A DNA stretch of 38,655 bases from an uncultured Nitratiruptor sp. (lineage in GTDB: Bacteria > Campylobacterota > Campylobacteria > Campylobacterales > Nitratiruptoraceae): assembly GCA_913056105.1 (NCBI GenBank), contig CAJXMB010000003.1, positions 1 through 38,655 on the forward strand, written 5' to 3'. This document shows, one piece after another, positions 19,721 to 34,361 of the stretch. Position numbers and translations under genes: made by a program. Position 1 is the first letter of the stretch; each line of letters opens with the position of its first letter. Under the pieces are notes generated by a model that saw only the letters and a list, made by a program, of their open reading frames with translations, did no database searches and was not told the DNA's origin.

Positions 19721-19889
19721 TCTCTTCCTTTTTTAGCGATTCAAGAATTATTTTGTTAAAATCATCTTTATTAATCTCTCTTTTTTCATTTTTTTTGTTT
19801 GGTTTTCTAAACTCTATAATAGTTCCACCAATAACAAAAATTGCTATAAAAGCATAAATGCTAAGTTTATAAATAGTATCTTGGCTCAC
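19701..19889 (-). CDS. Small single-pass membrane protein, unknown function
   Basis: 62 aa; one TM (IYAFIAIFVIGGTIIEF) and charged C-terminus; overlaps xth and abuts sixA. Confidence 0.6.
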   Translation of the reverse strand: MSQDTIYKLSIYAFIAIFVIGGTIIEFRKPNKKNEKREINKDDFNKIILESLKKEESENSNI

Positions 19890-20362
19890 TTTTTAAAGCC
19901 TCTTAAAAGTTTTGGATAGATAAAAGATTTTAGCTCTAAATTTTCTAAATCTCTTCCTTCGCACTCTATTATAGATGATTTTTTTACATCAACTCTCTCG
20001 CATCCTAAAAGATCATTTAAAATCAAAGAGATATCAGGCTCATGTCCAACAAGTGCAATATTTTCATAACCGCTATACTCATCTATTAAAATTTTTATAT
20101 CATTAAACGAACACCCAGGATTTAAAAGTGTTGAGGTTTGAAATATTGCATTAGGATAAAATTTAGAAAGAATTTTTGCAGTTTGTATAGCTCTTGTAGC
20201 TTTTGAAGAGATAATTATATCTATATCAAAAATTAAAGAGATTTTTTCAAAAAAATCTTCACTAATCTCAACCCCTTTTTTAGATAGAGGTCTTAGTAAA
20301 TCATCCTCGCTCCACTCATCCCTGCTTACTGCTTTAGCATGTCTAATAAAAAATATTTTCAT
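19886..20362 (-). CDS. sixA: Phosphohistidine phosphatase SixA-like
   Basis: RHG motif MKIFFIRHAKA...; NIALVGHEPDIS. Confidence 0.88.
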   Translation of the reverse strand: MKIFFIRHAKAVSRDEWSEDDLLRPLSKKGVEISEDFFEKISLIFDIDIIISSKATRAIQTAKILSKFYPNAIFQTSTLLNPGCSFNDIKILIDEYSGYENIALVGHEPDISLILNDLLGCERVDVKKSSIIECEGRDLENLELKSFIYPKLLRGFKK

Positions 20363-21548
20363 AATAATCCTTTTTGCACATTTTCAATTTCCTATAACCT
20401 TTTAACGCTTTTATTTTTAGAGGAATTTTATAATATTTTTCTATCAATTTTTTTACTATCCAGCCTAAAAAACCAGATATTATTACTCCCATAGGAGTTA
20501 TAGCAATTGCATATTTGCCGCCCAAAGATATAGCCATTCCCATAAGTTTTATATCTGCTTTTAAGAGTTTTTTATTCTCCATTAATCTTAATATATTTTT
20601 TGCTGCAATAGTACCACTCTGTTTGGCACTTTGAGCAGTAGGTGGAACTATGTTTTTGTTTCTATCTAAAAGCTCAGCGCAATCTCCAATTGCAAAAATA
20701 TTTTTATCTACTCTTAAAAACTCATCTACTACTAAAAATCCTTTTCTGTTTTTAGTAAAATTTAAATTTTTAATAAAAGGTGATGGCTCAATTCCTCCTG
20801 CAAAGATAGCAAAATCAAAATCTATTGAGCTGTTATCATCCAATATAGCTCTATTCTCTTCTATTCTTTTTACATAATTTCTAACTATCTCTACATTTAA
20901 TCTTTTTAATCTTTTTAATACTTTATTGATTACTTTTTTGTTTTGTCTTTTTAAAATATGTTTTGAAATTATTTTAATGTTTATATTCTTGCAAGTTAAA
21001 GCATTATTTTTTGAATAGTTATTAAAATATGCTTTCATTTCAGTAGCAATCTCAATACCACTTAAGCCTCCACCAATTACAATGATATTAAAAGATTTTT
21101 TTGCTTGTGTGATCTCTAATCTATCAAACAGCTCTTTTTCAAAAAACTGTTTAACTTTTAAAGCTGCTCTTAAACTTTTTACTCCAAAAGAGTATCTACC
21201 CTTTTCTTTAAAACCTTTTAAAAATTTTGTTACACTTCCAGTGGCTATAATTAAGTAGTCAAACTCATAATAGCCGTTTTCACAAAAAACCTTATAATCG
21301 AATATATCTATTGCTCTATCTTGTATAAATCTAAAATTTTTTCCAAAACTTGCTATCAATGTTGGTAGATATATAAATGTTTCTTGTAAGGGTATTTTTG
21401 AAGCAATAAAATTGTAACTCTCTGTTTGAAGATAGTGAAAAGCGTGTTGATCTATTAAAGTTACTTCTATATCTTGATTTGATTTAGATAGCGTCTCTAA
21501 AGCTTTTATGCCACCATAGCCTCCACCAATAATAATAATTTTTTTCAT
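20343..21548 (-). CDS. NAD(P)/FAD-dependent oxidoreductase, type II NADH dehydrogenase-like
   Basis: GGGYGGIKALE; IVIGGGLSGIEIA; FAIGDCAELLD...VPPTAQSAKQSG. Confidence 0.85.
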   Translation of the reverse strand: MKKIIIIGGGYGGIKALETLSKSNQDIEVTLIDQHAFHYLQTESYNFIASKIPLQETFIYLPTLIASFGKNFRFIQDRAIDIFDYKVFCENGYYEFDYLIIATGSVTKFLKGFKEKGRYSFGVKSLRAALKVKQFFEKELFDRLEITQAKKSFNIIVIGGGLSGIEIATEMKAYFNNYSKNNALTCKNINIKIISKHILKRQNKKVINKVLKRLKRLNVEIVRNYVKRIEENRAILDDNSSIDFDFAIFAGGIEPSPFIKNLNFTKNRKGFLVVDEFLRVDKNIFAIGDCAELLDRNKNIVPPTAQSAKQSGTIAAKNILRLMENKKLLKADIKLMGMAISLGGKYAIAITPMGVIISGFLGWIVKKLIEKYYKIPLKIKALKGYRKLKMCKKDYYENIFY

Positions 21549-21581
21549 TTAGGTTCCTTATATAAACAAAACTTAATATAC

Positions 21582-22610
21582 TCAAAGTATAAGCATTGCA
21601 TCTCCATAGCTATAAAATCTATACCTATTTTTAATAGCAATTTCATAAAGCTCTAATGTCTTTTTAATTCCTATAAATGAAGCTACTAGCATAATAAGAG
21701 TTGATTTTGGAAGATGAAAATTTGTTAAAAGATAGTTCACTCTCTTTGGATGATTCAAAGGATGTAAAAAAAGATCACACTCTCCAAAGCTCTTTTTTGC
21801 TCTAACATAGTACTCTATAGCTCTTGTAACAGTAGTTCCTATGGCTAAAATTTCTCTTTTTGAATCAATTAACTCTTGAGTATCTTTTGGAATCTCGTAA
21901 TACTCACTATGCATAATATGCTCTTTTAAGCTCTTTGTTTTTATTGGTTTAAAAGTTCCAGCACCTACATGTAGAGTAAGATAGTTAACATCAAACTCTT
22001 TTTTAATTTTATCTAAAAGCTCTTTTGTAAAATGCAAAGATGCAGTAGGAGCTGCCACGGCACCAGCTTTTTGGGCAAATATAGGTTGATAATCAATTTC
22101 ATCAGATTTTTTGTCTTCTCTGTTGATATATGGGGGAAGCGGAACATGTCCAATACTATCTAAAACTTTTAAAAGCTCTTCAAAACCAATTTTTTCATTT
22201 TTTATATAAAACTCTACAACTCTGCTTCCATCACTACATAAAGATAAAACTTTTGCTTTTAAATCTAAATCAAACTCTAAAATAGTATCTTTGTTTACTC
22301 TTCCTCTTATAAATGCGCTAAAAGTATTATCATTTAAAGCTCTATTTAAAAGCAGTTCAATTTTACCACCGCTACTTTTTCTACCAAAAATGCGAGCCTT
22401 TATAACTTTTGTATTATTAAAAACAAAAGATGTATCTTTTGGGATAAATTTATCCAAATCTTTAAAAATTGTATGAGTTACTTTATCGCTCTTTCTATCA
22501 TATACTAAAAGTTTAGCCATATCGGCAGGTTTTATAGGCTCTTTTGCAATTAACTCTTTTGGCAGATTATAATCATAGCTATCTACTCTTAATGGATCAA
22601 GACTCTTCAT
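21582..22610 (-). CDS. queA: S-adenosylmethionine:tRNA ribosyltransferase-isomerase
   Basis: SYDYNLPKELIAKEP; AAPTASLHFT; THVGAGTF-like LTLHVGAGTFKPI; NFHLPKSTLIMLV. Confidence 0.97.
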   Translation of the reverse strand: MKSLDPLRVDSYDYNLPKELIAKEPIKPADMAKLLVYDRKSDKVTHTIFKDLDKFIPKDTSFVFNNTKVIKARIFGRKSSGGKIELLLNRALNDNTFSAFIRGRVNKDTILEFDLDLKAKVLSLCSDGSRVVEFYIKNEKIGFEELLKVLDSIGHVPLPPYINREDKKSDEIDYQPIFAQKAGAVAAPTASLHFTKELLDKIKKEFDVNYLTLHVGAGTFKPIKTKSLKEHIMHSEYYEIPKDTQELIDSKREILAIGTTVTRAIEYYVRAKKSFGECDLFLHPLNHPKRVNYLLTNFHLPKSTLIMLVASFIGIKKTLELYEIAIKNRYRFYSYGDAMLIL

Positions 22611-23325
22611 TGCTTTTTTTCTCAGGGTTTACCATTTTTGCTATCAGGATAGATACTCCATAAAGTAGAACCAAAGGTCCAGCCATAAGAAGTTGAGAGA
22701 GTACATCTGGTGGTGTAAGAATTGCTGCTACAATAAATATAATAATAATTGCATATTTAAAAAATGATTTTAGTGTCTCATCTGTAACAAGTCCAAGCAT
22801 TGCCAAAAAAAATGTTATAACAGGTAGTTCAAAAGATAAGCCAAATCCAAACATAAGTTTTGTGAAAAATCCAACATATTCACCAATACTAGGGAGAGCA
22901 GTAAAAAGCTGACTACCAAAGTTTATTAGATAGCTAAACCCAAATGGAAAAACAACATAGTAGGCAAAAAGTGCCCCTAAAATGAACATAACTGTGGCAG
23001 AGATCACAAATGGCAAAACCATCTTTTTTTCATTCTCATAAAGTCCTGGAGCAATAAAAAGCCAAAGCTGCCAAAAAATCACAGGCAAAGAGATAATTAT
23101 AGATGCAAAAAAGGATACTTTCAGTGCAGTAAAAAAAGCCTCTCCAACTTTTGTAAAAATTACACTACTTCCATGGGGCAAAGCCTCTTTTAGAGGCATT
23201 ATCATCCAGTCTAAAATATGCTCCCAAAAACCAAAGCATACAATAAACGCTATAAAAACAGTAGCAATTGATATTAATAATCTTTTTCTAAGTTCAGCTA
23301 AATGAGGTTTTAACTCTTCAAACAT
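22597..23325 (-). CDS. tatC: Sec-independent protein translocase TatC
   Basis: HLAELRKRLLIS; six-TM pattern; FGLSFELPVITFFLAMLGLV. Confidence 0.97.
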   Translation of the reverse strand: MFEELKPHLAELRKRLLISIATVFIAFIVCFGFWEHILDWMIMPLKEALPHGSSVIFTKVGEAFFTALKVSFFASIIISLPVIFWQLWLFIAPGLYENEKKMVLPFVISATVMFILGALFAYYVVFPFGFSYLINFGSQLFTALPSIGEYVGFFTKLMFGFGLSFELPVITFFLAMLGLVTDETLKSFFKYAIIIIFIVAAILTPPDVLSQLLMAGPLVLLYGVSILIAKMVNPEKKSNEES

Positions 23326-23677
23326 CTGTTTCCTTATCTTTTAAATCTTTTTTAAACTTTACAATCTCTCTTTTTGGCTCTTTTTTTAAAGACTCTTCTA
23401 TCTCTTTTACCTCTTTTAGTTCATCTTCAAAATCAATTGAGGCGTTAATCTCTTTTGTAACACTATTTATCTTTTCTTTATACTCTAAAGCATTCTCTTT
23501 TAATTCGCTAATTTTTATCTCTTCATCCAAAGAGTTTTTAGCATCATTAATGGCTCTTTTTACACTTTTAAAAAATTTTGCAACATCTACTAAAAATTTT
23601 GGAAGCTTTTCTGGACCTAAAAAAACAATAGCTACAATTGCAATCATCAATATTTCACTAAATCCCATGCCAAACAT
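23318..23677 (-). CDS. tatB: Sec-independent protein translocase TatB
   Basis: MGFSEILMIAIVAIVFLGPEKLPKFL; adjacent to tatC. Confidence 0.95.
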   Translation of the reverse strand: MFGMGFSEILMIAIVAIVFLGPEKLPKFLVDVAKFFKSVKRAINDAKNSLDEEIKISELKENALEYKEKINSVTKEINASIDFEDELKEVKEIEESLKKEPKREIVKFKKDLKDKETDV

Positions 23678-23718
23678 TTCTATCCTTTTAAATAGATAAT
23701 TTTATATAAATCTATTTC

Positions 23719-24765
23719 TTATTGCAATATATACAAAGATATCTCATCTGCTAAAAAGAGATTTTTATTGTATAGTTTTTTATCTTTTTCGTAAATTTTA
23801 CCATTTTTTATTAAAATTTGGGCTCTTTTTAGCATAGATTCATTTAATAAATCTTTTTTTACCCCAACAATACTTCTAAAGCCTAAAAATATCTTCTCAG
23901 TTATCAAATCTTCATTGGTTAAATTTTCAACCTCTTTTTTTGTAGGATTTTTTATATAATCTTCCAAACTATTTTGAGTATAAAATCTTTGGTTTTTATA
24001 AAATCCAACTGCACCAGCCCCAACTCCTATATAATCTTTTAACATCCAATATCCAAGATTATGTTTTGATTTGTATAAGCCAAAATTTGATATCTCATAT
24101 TGAGGAAATTTTTTTGTAATAAGCCCAGCTATAAAATAGCCTAAACTCTCATCATCTTTTTTTACATCTTTTCTATTAAAAAAGGGGGTGTTTTCTTCTA
24201 AAGTTAAAGCATAGGCACTTATATGGTTTATAGGAAGATTTAGTGCAATTTTTATATCTTTTTCTAAAAGCTCTTTTGTATCTAAAATAGTCTCATAAAT
24301 AAGATCAATTGAGATATTTTCAAAGCCAACACTGAAGGCATTTTCAACTGCACTTATTGCCTCTTTAGAGCTATGAGCTCTTCCTAAAAATTTTAGCTTT
24401 TTTTCATCAAAACTTTGAACACCAAAACTAACTCTATTTAGTCCTAAACTTTTTATATCTCTTAGCCACTCCTTTTTTACACTATTTGGATTTGCTTCAA
24501 TTGTAATCTCTATATCTTTTTTTAAGTAAGGCTCAATCTTTTTAAAAATCTCTTCATAGTAGTTTGCTTCTAAAGTCGAAGGAGTCCCTCCTCCTATAAA
24601 GATTGATTCAATTTCGTTTTTTTTAATCTTTTTTAGCTCAAAATCTAACTGTTTTAAAAGAGCCTTTATATACTCTTTTTTTAAATAGTGCTTTTTTGTA
24701 TAAGAGTTAAAGGAGCAATAGAAACATTTACTATCACAAAATGGGATATGTATATATAGTAGCAT
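23719..24765 (-). CDS. hemW: Radical SAM protein HemW (HemN-like)
   Basis: LYIHIPFCDSKCFYCSF (CxxxCxxC, no fourth HemN cysteine); SIFIGGGTPSTL; RVSFGVQSFDEKKLKFLGR. Confidence 0.9.
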   Translation of the reverse strand: MLLYIHIPFCDSKCFYCSFNSYTKKHYLKKEYIKALLKQLDFELKKIKKNEIESIFIGGGTPSTLEANYYEEIFKKIEPYLKKDIEITIEANPNSVKKEWLRDIKSLGLNRVSFGVQSFDEKKLKFLGRAHSSKEAISAVENAFSVGFENISIDLIYETILDTKELLEKDIKIALNLPINHISAYALTLEENTPFFNRKDVKKDDESLGYFIAGLITKKFPQYEISNFGLYKSKHNLGYWMLKDYIGVGAGAVGFYKNQRFYTQNSLEDYIKNPTKKEVENLTNEDLITEKIFLGFRSIVGVKKDLLNESMLKRAQILIKNGKIYEKDKKLYNKNLFLADEISLYILQ

Positions 24766-24851
24766 AGAAAACCTTTTAAAAATTCTTCTAATTAAATTTT
24801 AATCACTAATAGGTTAATATATCATAATTTTAAAAATCAAGGTATAAAAAT

Positions 24852-25319
24852 ATGAGTGAAAAAAGGTATAGACCAAATGTAGCAGCTATTATTTTATCAT
24901 CAAAATACCCTTATAAAGTTGAGTTTGTTATAGCAAAAAGAAATGATGTTGAAAATGCATGGCAGTTTCCTCAAGGTGGTATTGATGAAGGAGAGAGTCC
25001 AAAAGAGGCTCTATTTAGAGAACTCAAAGAGGAGATTGGAACAGATGAGATTGAGATTATTGCAGAGTATCCTGAGTGGATAAGATATGATTTTCCTAAG
25101 GTTATAGCAAAAAAGATGTATCCATTTGATGGGCAAGAGCAAAAATACTTTTTAGTCAAATTAAAACCTGAAGCAAAAATCTGTCTAAAAACAGAACATC
25201 CTGAATTTAATGATTATAAAATCGTCTCATACAGGGATCTTTTTAAATATATAACCTATTTTAAAAGGCCTATTTATAAAAGAGTTATTCAATATTTTAA
25301 AAAAGAAGGATTTATATAA
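24852..25319 (+). CDS. rppH: RNA pyrophosphohydrolase (Nudix)
   Basis: YRPNVAAIILSS; Nudix box GGIDEGESPKEALFRELKEEIG. Confidence 0.95.
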   Translation: MSEKRYRPNVAAIILSSKYPYKVEFVIAKRNDVENAWQFPQGGIDEGESPKEALFRELKEEIGTDEIEIIAEYPEWIRYDFPKVIAKKMYPFDGQEQKYFLVKLKPEAKICLKTEHPEFNDYKIVSYRDLFKYITYFKRPIYKRVIQYFKKEGFI

Positions 25320-26524
25320 TGCTTATTGTTCAAAAATATGGTGGAACAAGTGTTGGAAATTTAGAAAGAATTAAAAATGTAGCAAAAAGGGTAGCAAAGG
25401 CAAAAGAAGAGGGCAATGATATAGTTGTTGTAGTCTCTGCAATGAGTGGAGAGACAAATAAACTTATTGAGTATGCTAACTATTTTAGTAAAACTCCAAG
25501 TAAGAGGGATATGGACTTGCTTTTAAGCTCTGGCGAGAGAGTTAGTGCTGCACTTTTATCTATAGCTTTAAATGAGATGGGTTATCCTACTATTGCGATG
25601 ACTGGTCGTCAAGCTGGAATTGTAACAGATAGCTCTCATACAACTGCAAGGATTGAAAAAATAAATACTAAACCCATGGAAGATGAGTTAAAAAGCAAAA
25701 AGATTGTTGTAGTAGCTGGTTTTCAAGGAATAAACAAAGATGGAAGTGTTACTACTCTTGGAAGAGGAGGAAGCGACTTGAGTGCAGTTGCAATTGCAGG
25801 AGCTTTGAAAGCTGATAAGTGTGAAATTTACTCTGATGTTGATGGAGTATATACAACAGATCCCAGAATTGAGCCAAAAGCAAAAAAGCTTGATAAAATA
25901 AGTTATGAAGAGATGTTAGAGCTTGCAAGTCTTGGAGCAAAAGTTTTGCAAAATAGAAGTGTAGAGCTTGCAAAAAAGCTTGGAGTCATAATAGAGGCAA
26001 AAAGTAGTTTTAACGAAAATAGTGGAACAATTATAACAAAGGAAGAGGATATCATGGAAAAACCAGTAGTTAGTGGAATAGCATTGGATAAAAATCAAGC
26101 AAGAGTTAGTCTAAGAGGGGTGGAAGATAGACCTGGAATTGCTGCAGAGATTTTTAAAGCACTTGCAAAAGAGAATATTAATGTTGATATGATAGTTCAA
26201 ACAATTGGCCATGATGGAAAGACAAATCTTGATTTTACTGTACCTCAAAATGAGTTAGAGAGAGCAAAAACTGTTATGAAAGAGTTCAAAAATGAGTATG
26301 AGTTGGTTGAGTATGAACCAAATGTATCAAAAGTATCTATAGTTGGTGTTGGTATGAAATCTCATAGTGGTGTTGCAAGTAAAGCTTTTGAGACTTTAGC
26401 AAAAGAGAATATCAATATAGAGATGATTAGCACAAGTGAGATTAAAATATCTATGATTATAGATGAAGATAAGAGTGAGATTGCAGTAAGAGCTTTGCAT
26501 AGTGCTTATGATTTAGATAAATAG
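25319..26524 (+). CDS. lysC: Aspartate kinase
   Basis: VQKYGGTSVGN; TTLGRGGSDLSAVA; two C-terminal ACT domains. Confidence 0.97.
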   Translation: MLIVQKYGGTSVGNLERIKNVAKRVAKAKEEGNDIVVVVSAMSGETNKLIEYANYFSKTPSKRDMDLLLSSGERVSAALLSIALNEMGYPTIAMTGRQAGIVTDSSHTTARIEKINTKPMEDELKSKKIVVVAGFQGINKDGSVTTLGRGGSDLSAVAIAGALKADKCEIYSDVDGVYTTDPRIEPKAKKLDKISYEEMLELASLGAKVLQNRSVELAKKLGVIIEAKSSFNENSGTIITKEEDIMEKPVVSGIALDKNQARVSLRGVEDRPGIAAEIFKALAKENINVDMIVQTIGHDGKTNLDFTVPQNELERAKTVMKEFKNEYELVEYEPNVSKVSIVGVGMKSHSGVASKAFETLAKENINIEMISTSEIKISMIIDEDKSEIAVRALHSAYDLDK

Positions 26525-26531
26525 AGCGAAT

Positions 26532-27077
26532 ATGAAGTTTGATAAGTGGACGCTTAATGCCATAAGATATGATGATAGTTTTATGAATTGGATGGAAGAG
26601 AGAAGATATGAGTGGCTTCCTCTTGCATCTTTGGCTCTTGAAAAGATAGTTTCTGGCTCAAGTGTTGTCATCATAACTGATAAAGAGAGGGAGTGGTTTG
26701 GAAAATATATCATAGATAGCATAAACAGACCTATCAAAAATAGGCCATTTATCCCTACTTTTATCTTAAAAGATATGTTCTCATTTATAGATAATATAAA
26801 AAAAGATGAAGATATTGAGCTTTTGTATGATAGTTTAAATTTGGCATTTAAAGATGATTACTTTTTTTGGTATATTGGAAAGAGTGATTCTAATAGAGCA
26901 ATGATTGCAAAAAGAAAGTATGATAGTTTTTTGTGGATTATGGATGAGCAGATGCAAAATAGTTTTTATCTAAAATCATATGACGATCTTTTAGATTTGA
27001 AACTTTTGCAACTTTTTAGACTATTTGATAAGAGTTTAGATGCTGCTATTTTTGGAGAAGTTGAACTTAGTATATGA
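26532..27077 (+). CDS. hobA: DnaA-interacting replication initiation protein HobA
   Basis: 181 aa HobA-like protein between lysC and holB, as in Campylobacterota; RRYEWLPLASLALEKIVSGSSVVIITD. Confidence 0.88.
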   Translation: MKFDKWTLNAIRYDDSFMNWMEERRYEWLPLASLALEKIVSGSSVVIITDKEREWFGKYIIDSINRPIKNRPFIPTFILKDMFSFIDNIKKDEDIELLYDSLNLAFKDDYFFWYIGKSDSNRAMIAKRKYDSFLWIMDEQMQNSFYLKSYDDLLDLKLLQLFRLFDKSLDAAIFGEVELSI

Positions 27078-27678
27078 TTGAGCTTAAAAGTCAAATTGTT
27101 GTAGTTGATGATTTTGAAAAGATTTTTGATTTTTTAAAAGAGAGTATTAAAGATGAGTTTTTACATATAATAAATTGTGATGAGTTTAAAGTTGAAGATG
27201 CAAAAGAGGCTATAAAAGAGGCATATTTATCTTCGAGTGAAGATAAATATATAGTTTTAGCTGCAAAAAAGTACAATATCTACTCTCAAAATGCTCTTTT
27301 AAAGATTTTAGAAGAGCCTCCAAAAAATGTTGTTTTTATAATTTTAACAAGATCAAAATCCTCTCTTCTTCCTACAATTAGATCAAGACTTCCTGTAGTT
27401 GTTAAAAAAGATAAAAAAGGAAGTTGTGTTGATATCGATATCAAAGAGATTGATTTAAGATTTATATACAATTTTTTACAAGAGAATAAAAATATTAAAA
27501 AAGATGAAGCAAAAGATGTTATAAAATCTATTTTAGATAGTGCATATAAAAGAGATTTGAAATTAAAAGAGGATGAGTTAAATCTTTTTATGGATGCCAT
27601 TAAACTTTTAGAGTTAAATTCAAATCCACTAAACATCTTAACTACTATATTTTTAACCATTTTGGAGGCAAAGAGAAG

Positions 27679-27682
<4 letters not shown>
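27074..27682 (+). CDS. holB: DNA polymerase III delta prime subunit (short)
   Basis: IYSQNALLKILEEPPKNVVFIILTRSKSSLLPTIRSR. Confidence 0.92.
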
Positions 27683-31484
<3,802 letters not shown>

Positions 31485-31488
<4 letters not shown>

Positions 31489-32303
31489 AAAAAATTACCG
31501 ATATTGCAATAGGTGCATTTGATGGGATGCATTTAGCTCATCAAGAGCTTTTTAAGAGACTTTCAAAAAATGGAGCAATTGTAGTTATAGAAAAGCACGA
31601 TGCAAATATTACTCCTAAAAAATATAGATGTGAATACACCAATAAGCCATGTTTTTTTTATGATATTAAAGATATTAAAAATTTGGATGCAAAAGGATTT
31701 GTAGAAAAGCTAAAAAGAGATTTTAAAGATTTAAAAAAGATAGTAGTTGGATACGATTTTGCGTTTGGAAAAGATAGAAAATACTCAATTGATGATTTAA
31801 AAAACTGTTTTGATGGAGAGGTTGAAGTAGTTGATGAGGTAAAAAAAGATGGAATCTCTGTTCATTCAAGAGTTATTAGAGAGTATATAAAAAGAGGTGA
31901 TATAAAGATGGCAAACTCTCTTTTGGGTCATAGTTATATGATTGTAGGAGAGATTATAAAAGGGCAGGGTTTGGGTAAAAAAGAGCTATATCCAACTATA
32001 AATTTAAAAGTAGATAAGTTTATCCTTCCAAAAAGTGGAGTTTATGCTACAATAACCGATATTAATGGATTTTATGAACCATCAGTTACTTTTATAGGAA
32101 ATAGACTCTCAACAGATAATAGATTTTCTATAGAGAGTTATATTATAGGAAAAGAGATAAAAAATCCAAAAAATATAGCTAAAATTATCTTTTTAGATAG
32201 AATTAGAGATAATAAAAAATTTGAGAGTTTAAAAGAGTTGAAAGAGCAGATAAATAAAGATATAGAGATTGCTTTAGAGAAGACAAAAGAACATACGATA
32301 TAA
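31485..32303 (+). CDS. ribF: Bifunctional riboflavin kinase/FAD synthetase
   Basis: IGAFDGMHLAHQEL; VVGYDFAFGKDRKYSIDDL; GQGLGKKELYPTINL. TTG start overlapping the tlyA stop. Confidence 0.92.
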
Positions 32304-32312
32304 GGAATAACT

Positions 32313-34361
32313 ATGAGATATTTTTTGATATTTATAATTTTTTTTACAAACTCTTTTGCTGCTTTTACAAATGATTTAATCTATGAGAAGTCTCCATATC
32401 TTAGACAACATGCCCACAATCCTGTTAATTGGCTTCCTTGGGGGCAAAAGGCTTTTCAAAAAGCAAAAAAAGAGAAAAAACCTATATTCTTATCTATCGG
32501 GTATAGTACATGTCACTGGTGCCATGTTATGGAGAGAGAGTCTTTTGAAAATGAAGAGATTGCAAAGCTTATAAATGATAATTTTATTCCTGTAATAGTT
32601 GATAAAGAGGAGAGACCAGATATTGATAAGTTTTATCAAACCATATATCAAATTATGCACAATAGAAGTGGAGGATGGCCGCTAACTATAATACTTACAG
32701 AAGATTTAAAACCTTTTTTTTCTGCAACATATCTACCGCCCGAAGATGGGTATGGTGTCAAAGGTTTAAAAACAGTTTTGCCACTTCTATCGAAAATGTA
32801 TAAAGAAAAAAGAGAAGATATTGAAAGAAGAGCAGATGCAATTTTATCTCTTATGAAAAGATATGAGAGTGCTCAATATCTTCCAGTTAGATTAAATTTG
32901 GATATAGCATCAAAGTTTACTAAAGAAGCTTTTAAAGAGTTTGATAAAAAATATAAAGGTTTTTCTAATCACATAAAGTTTCCTGAATCTAGTAAAATAA
33001 GAGCTTTAATAGATATATATATGATAACTAAAGATAAAAAAGCATTTAATATGGCTAATGAGACTTTGATAGCTATGGCTAAAAGTGGACTATTTGATCA
33101 AATAGATGGAGCTTTTTTTAGATATACAACAGATAGAAGATGGCAAATACCACATTTTGAAAAGATGCTATATACAAATGCTGAACTAATTGATGTTTAT
33201 ATTAGAATGTATAAACTAACCAAAAACCCTCTTTTTAAAAATATTATCCAAAAAACAATCTTTGAAATTGATAATAGATTTCAACAAAATGGATTATACT
33301 TTAGTGCGAGTGATGCAGATACAAAAGGTGTTGAAGGGGGATATTTTATCCATAGTTATCAAAAAACTTTAGAATTTTTTATAAAAAATGGATTTACTTT
33401 AAAAGATGCAAAAAGAGTTTTAAACTATTTTGGAATATATGAGGATGGAAATATAGATGGAGAGTATTCAAATCCACACATAAATAGTAAGATTAAAATA
33501 AGTAAAGATCAAAAGTTAAAAGCTTTAAAACTGTTAAAAAAGATAAGAGAAAAAAGAGAGTTTCCATTTATTGATAAAAAGATACTAACTTCGTGGAATG
33601 CTATGTATATAGATGCAAAAATGAATGGTTGTTATATAGATGAAAAATATAAAGATGAAGCAATTAAATCTTTAAATCGACTTTTAATTAAAATGTATAA
33701 AAATGGTATTTTATATCATCAGTTTATAGGAGAAAATAAACCCACTAAAAAAGCTCTTTTGGAAGATTATGCATATTTGATTAAGGCTCTATTAGATGCT
33801 TATAAATATACTCTTAATGAAAAATATTTAAAACTCTCTCAAAAACTTTTAAATGATGCAAAAAAGAGGTTTTTTAAAAATGGTAAATGGCTTTTAAGCT
33901 CAAATGGATTTAGCTCAGTAGCAGATTTAAATGATAGATATTATAGTTCACCTCTGTCTATTATGATACACAATTTTTTAATATTAGCCAATCTAAAAGA
34001 GAATTTTAACTATCTAAAAGATGCCAAAAATATAATAGATTCAAATTCAGCCTTAATTTATGAAAATCCGATATACTATCCAGAAGCTATAAGAGCAATT
34101 TTAAGATTAAATATAGAAGATGTGATAATAAAAAGTAAAAAGAGTAATATAATAAAATATTACAAAAAAATTTTAGATATTAAATATCCTTATATTTTAG
34201 TAAAAGAGGAAAAAGTAGATAGATTTTTGGCATGTAAGATTGATAGATGTTTTGCGGATGGCTCTTTAAAAGAGGTTATAAAAAAGATAGAAAATCTTTT
34301 AAATTTTAAAAATAGAAAGTCTAAATGGAACAAAAAGATAAAATCTTTAGTAAGCCAATAA
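32313..34361 (+). CDS. Thioredoxin-domain protein DUF255 (YyaL/SSP411-like) with putative signal peptide
   Basis: [55 protein letters not shown]; preceded by [17 protein letters not shown]. Confidence 0.92.
   Translation: MRYFLIFIIFFTNSFAAFTNDLIYEKSPYLRQHAHNPVNWLPWGQKAFQKAKKEKKPIFLSIGYSTCHWCHVMERESFENEEIAKLINDNFIPVIVDKEERPDIDKFYQTIYQIMHNRSGGWPLTIILTEDLKPFFSATYLPPEDGYGVKGLKTVLPLLSKMYKEKREDIERRADAILSLMKRYESAQYLPVRLNLDIASKFTKEAFKEFDKKYKGFSNHIKFPESSKIRALIDIYMITKDKKAFNMANETLIAMAKSGLFDQIDGAFFRYTTDRRWQIPHFEKMLYTNAELIDVYIRMYKLTKNPLFKNIIQKTIFEIDNRFQQNGLYFSASDADTKGVEGGYFIHSYQKTLEFFIKNGFTLKDAKRVLNYFGIYEDGNIDGEYSNPHINSKIKISKDQKLKALKLLKKIREKREFPFIDKKILTSWNAMYIDAKMNGCYIDEKYKDEAIKSLNRLLIKMYKNGILYHQFIGENKPTKKALLEDYAYLIKALLDAYKYTLNEKYLKLSQKLLNDAKKRFFKNGKWLLSSNGFSSVADLNDRYYSSPLSIMIHNFLILANLKENFNYLKDAKNIIDSNSALIYENPIYYPEAIRAILRLNIEDVIIKSKKSNIIKYYKKILDIKYPYILVKEEKVDRFLACKIDRCFADGSLKEVIKKIENLLNFKNRKSKWNKKIKSLVSQ

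Noticed and set aside
27286-27660. 124-aa minus-strand ORF opposite holB
   Set aside because: Shadow ORF over a well-supported holB; Ser/Phe-rich low-complexity translation typical of antisense AT-rich DNA.
32383-32574. 63-aa plus-strand ORF inside the DUF255 gene
   Set aside because: Alternative frame of a conserved domain (CHWC region); no support for expression.
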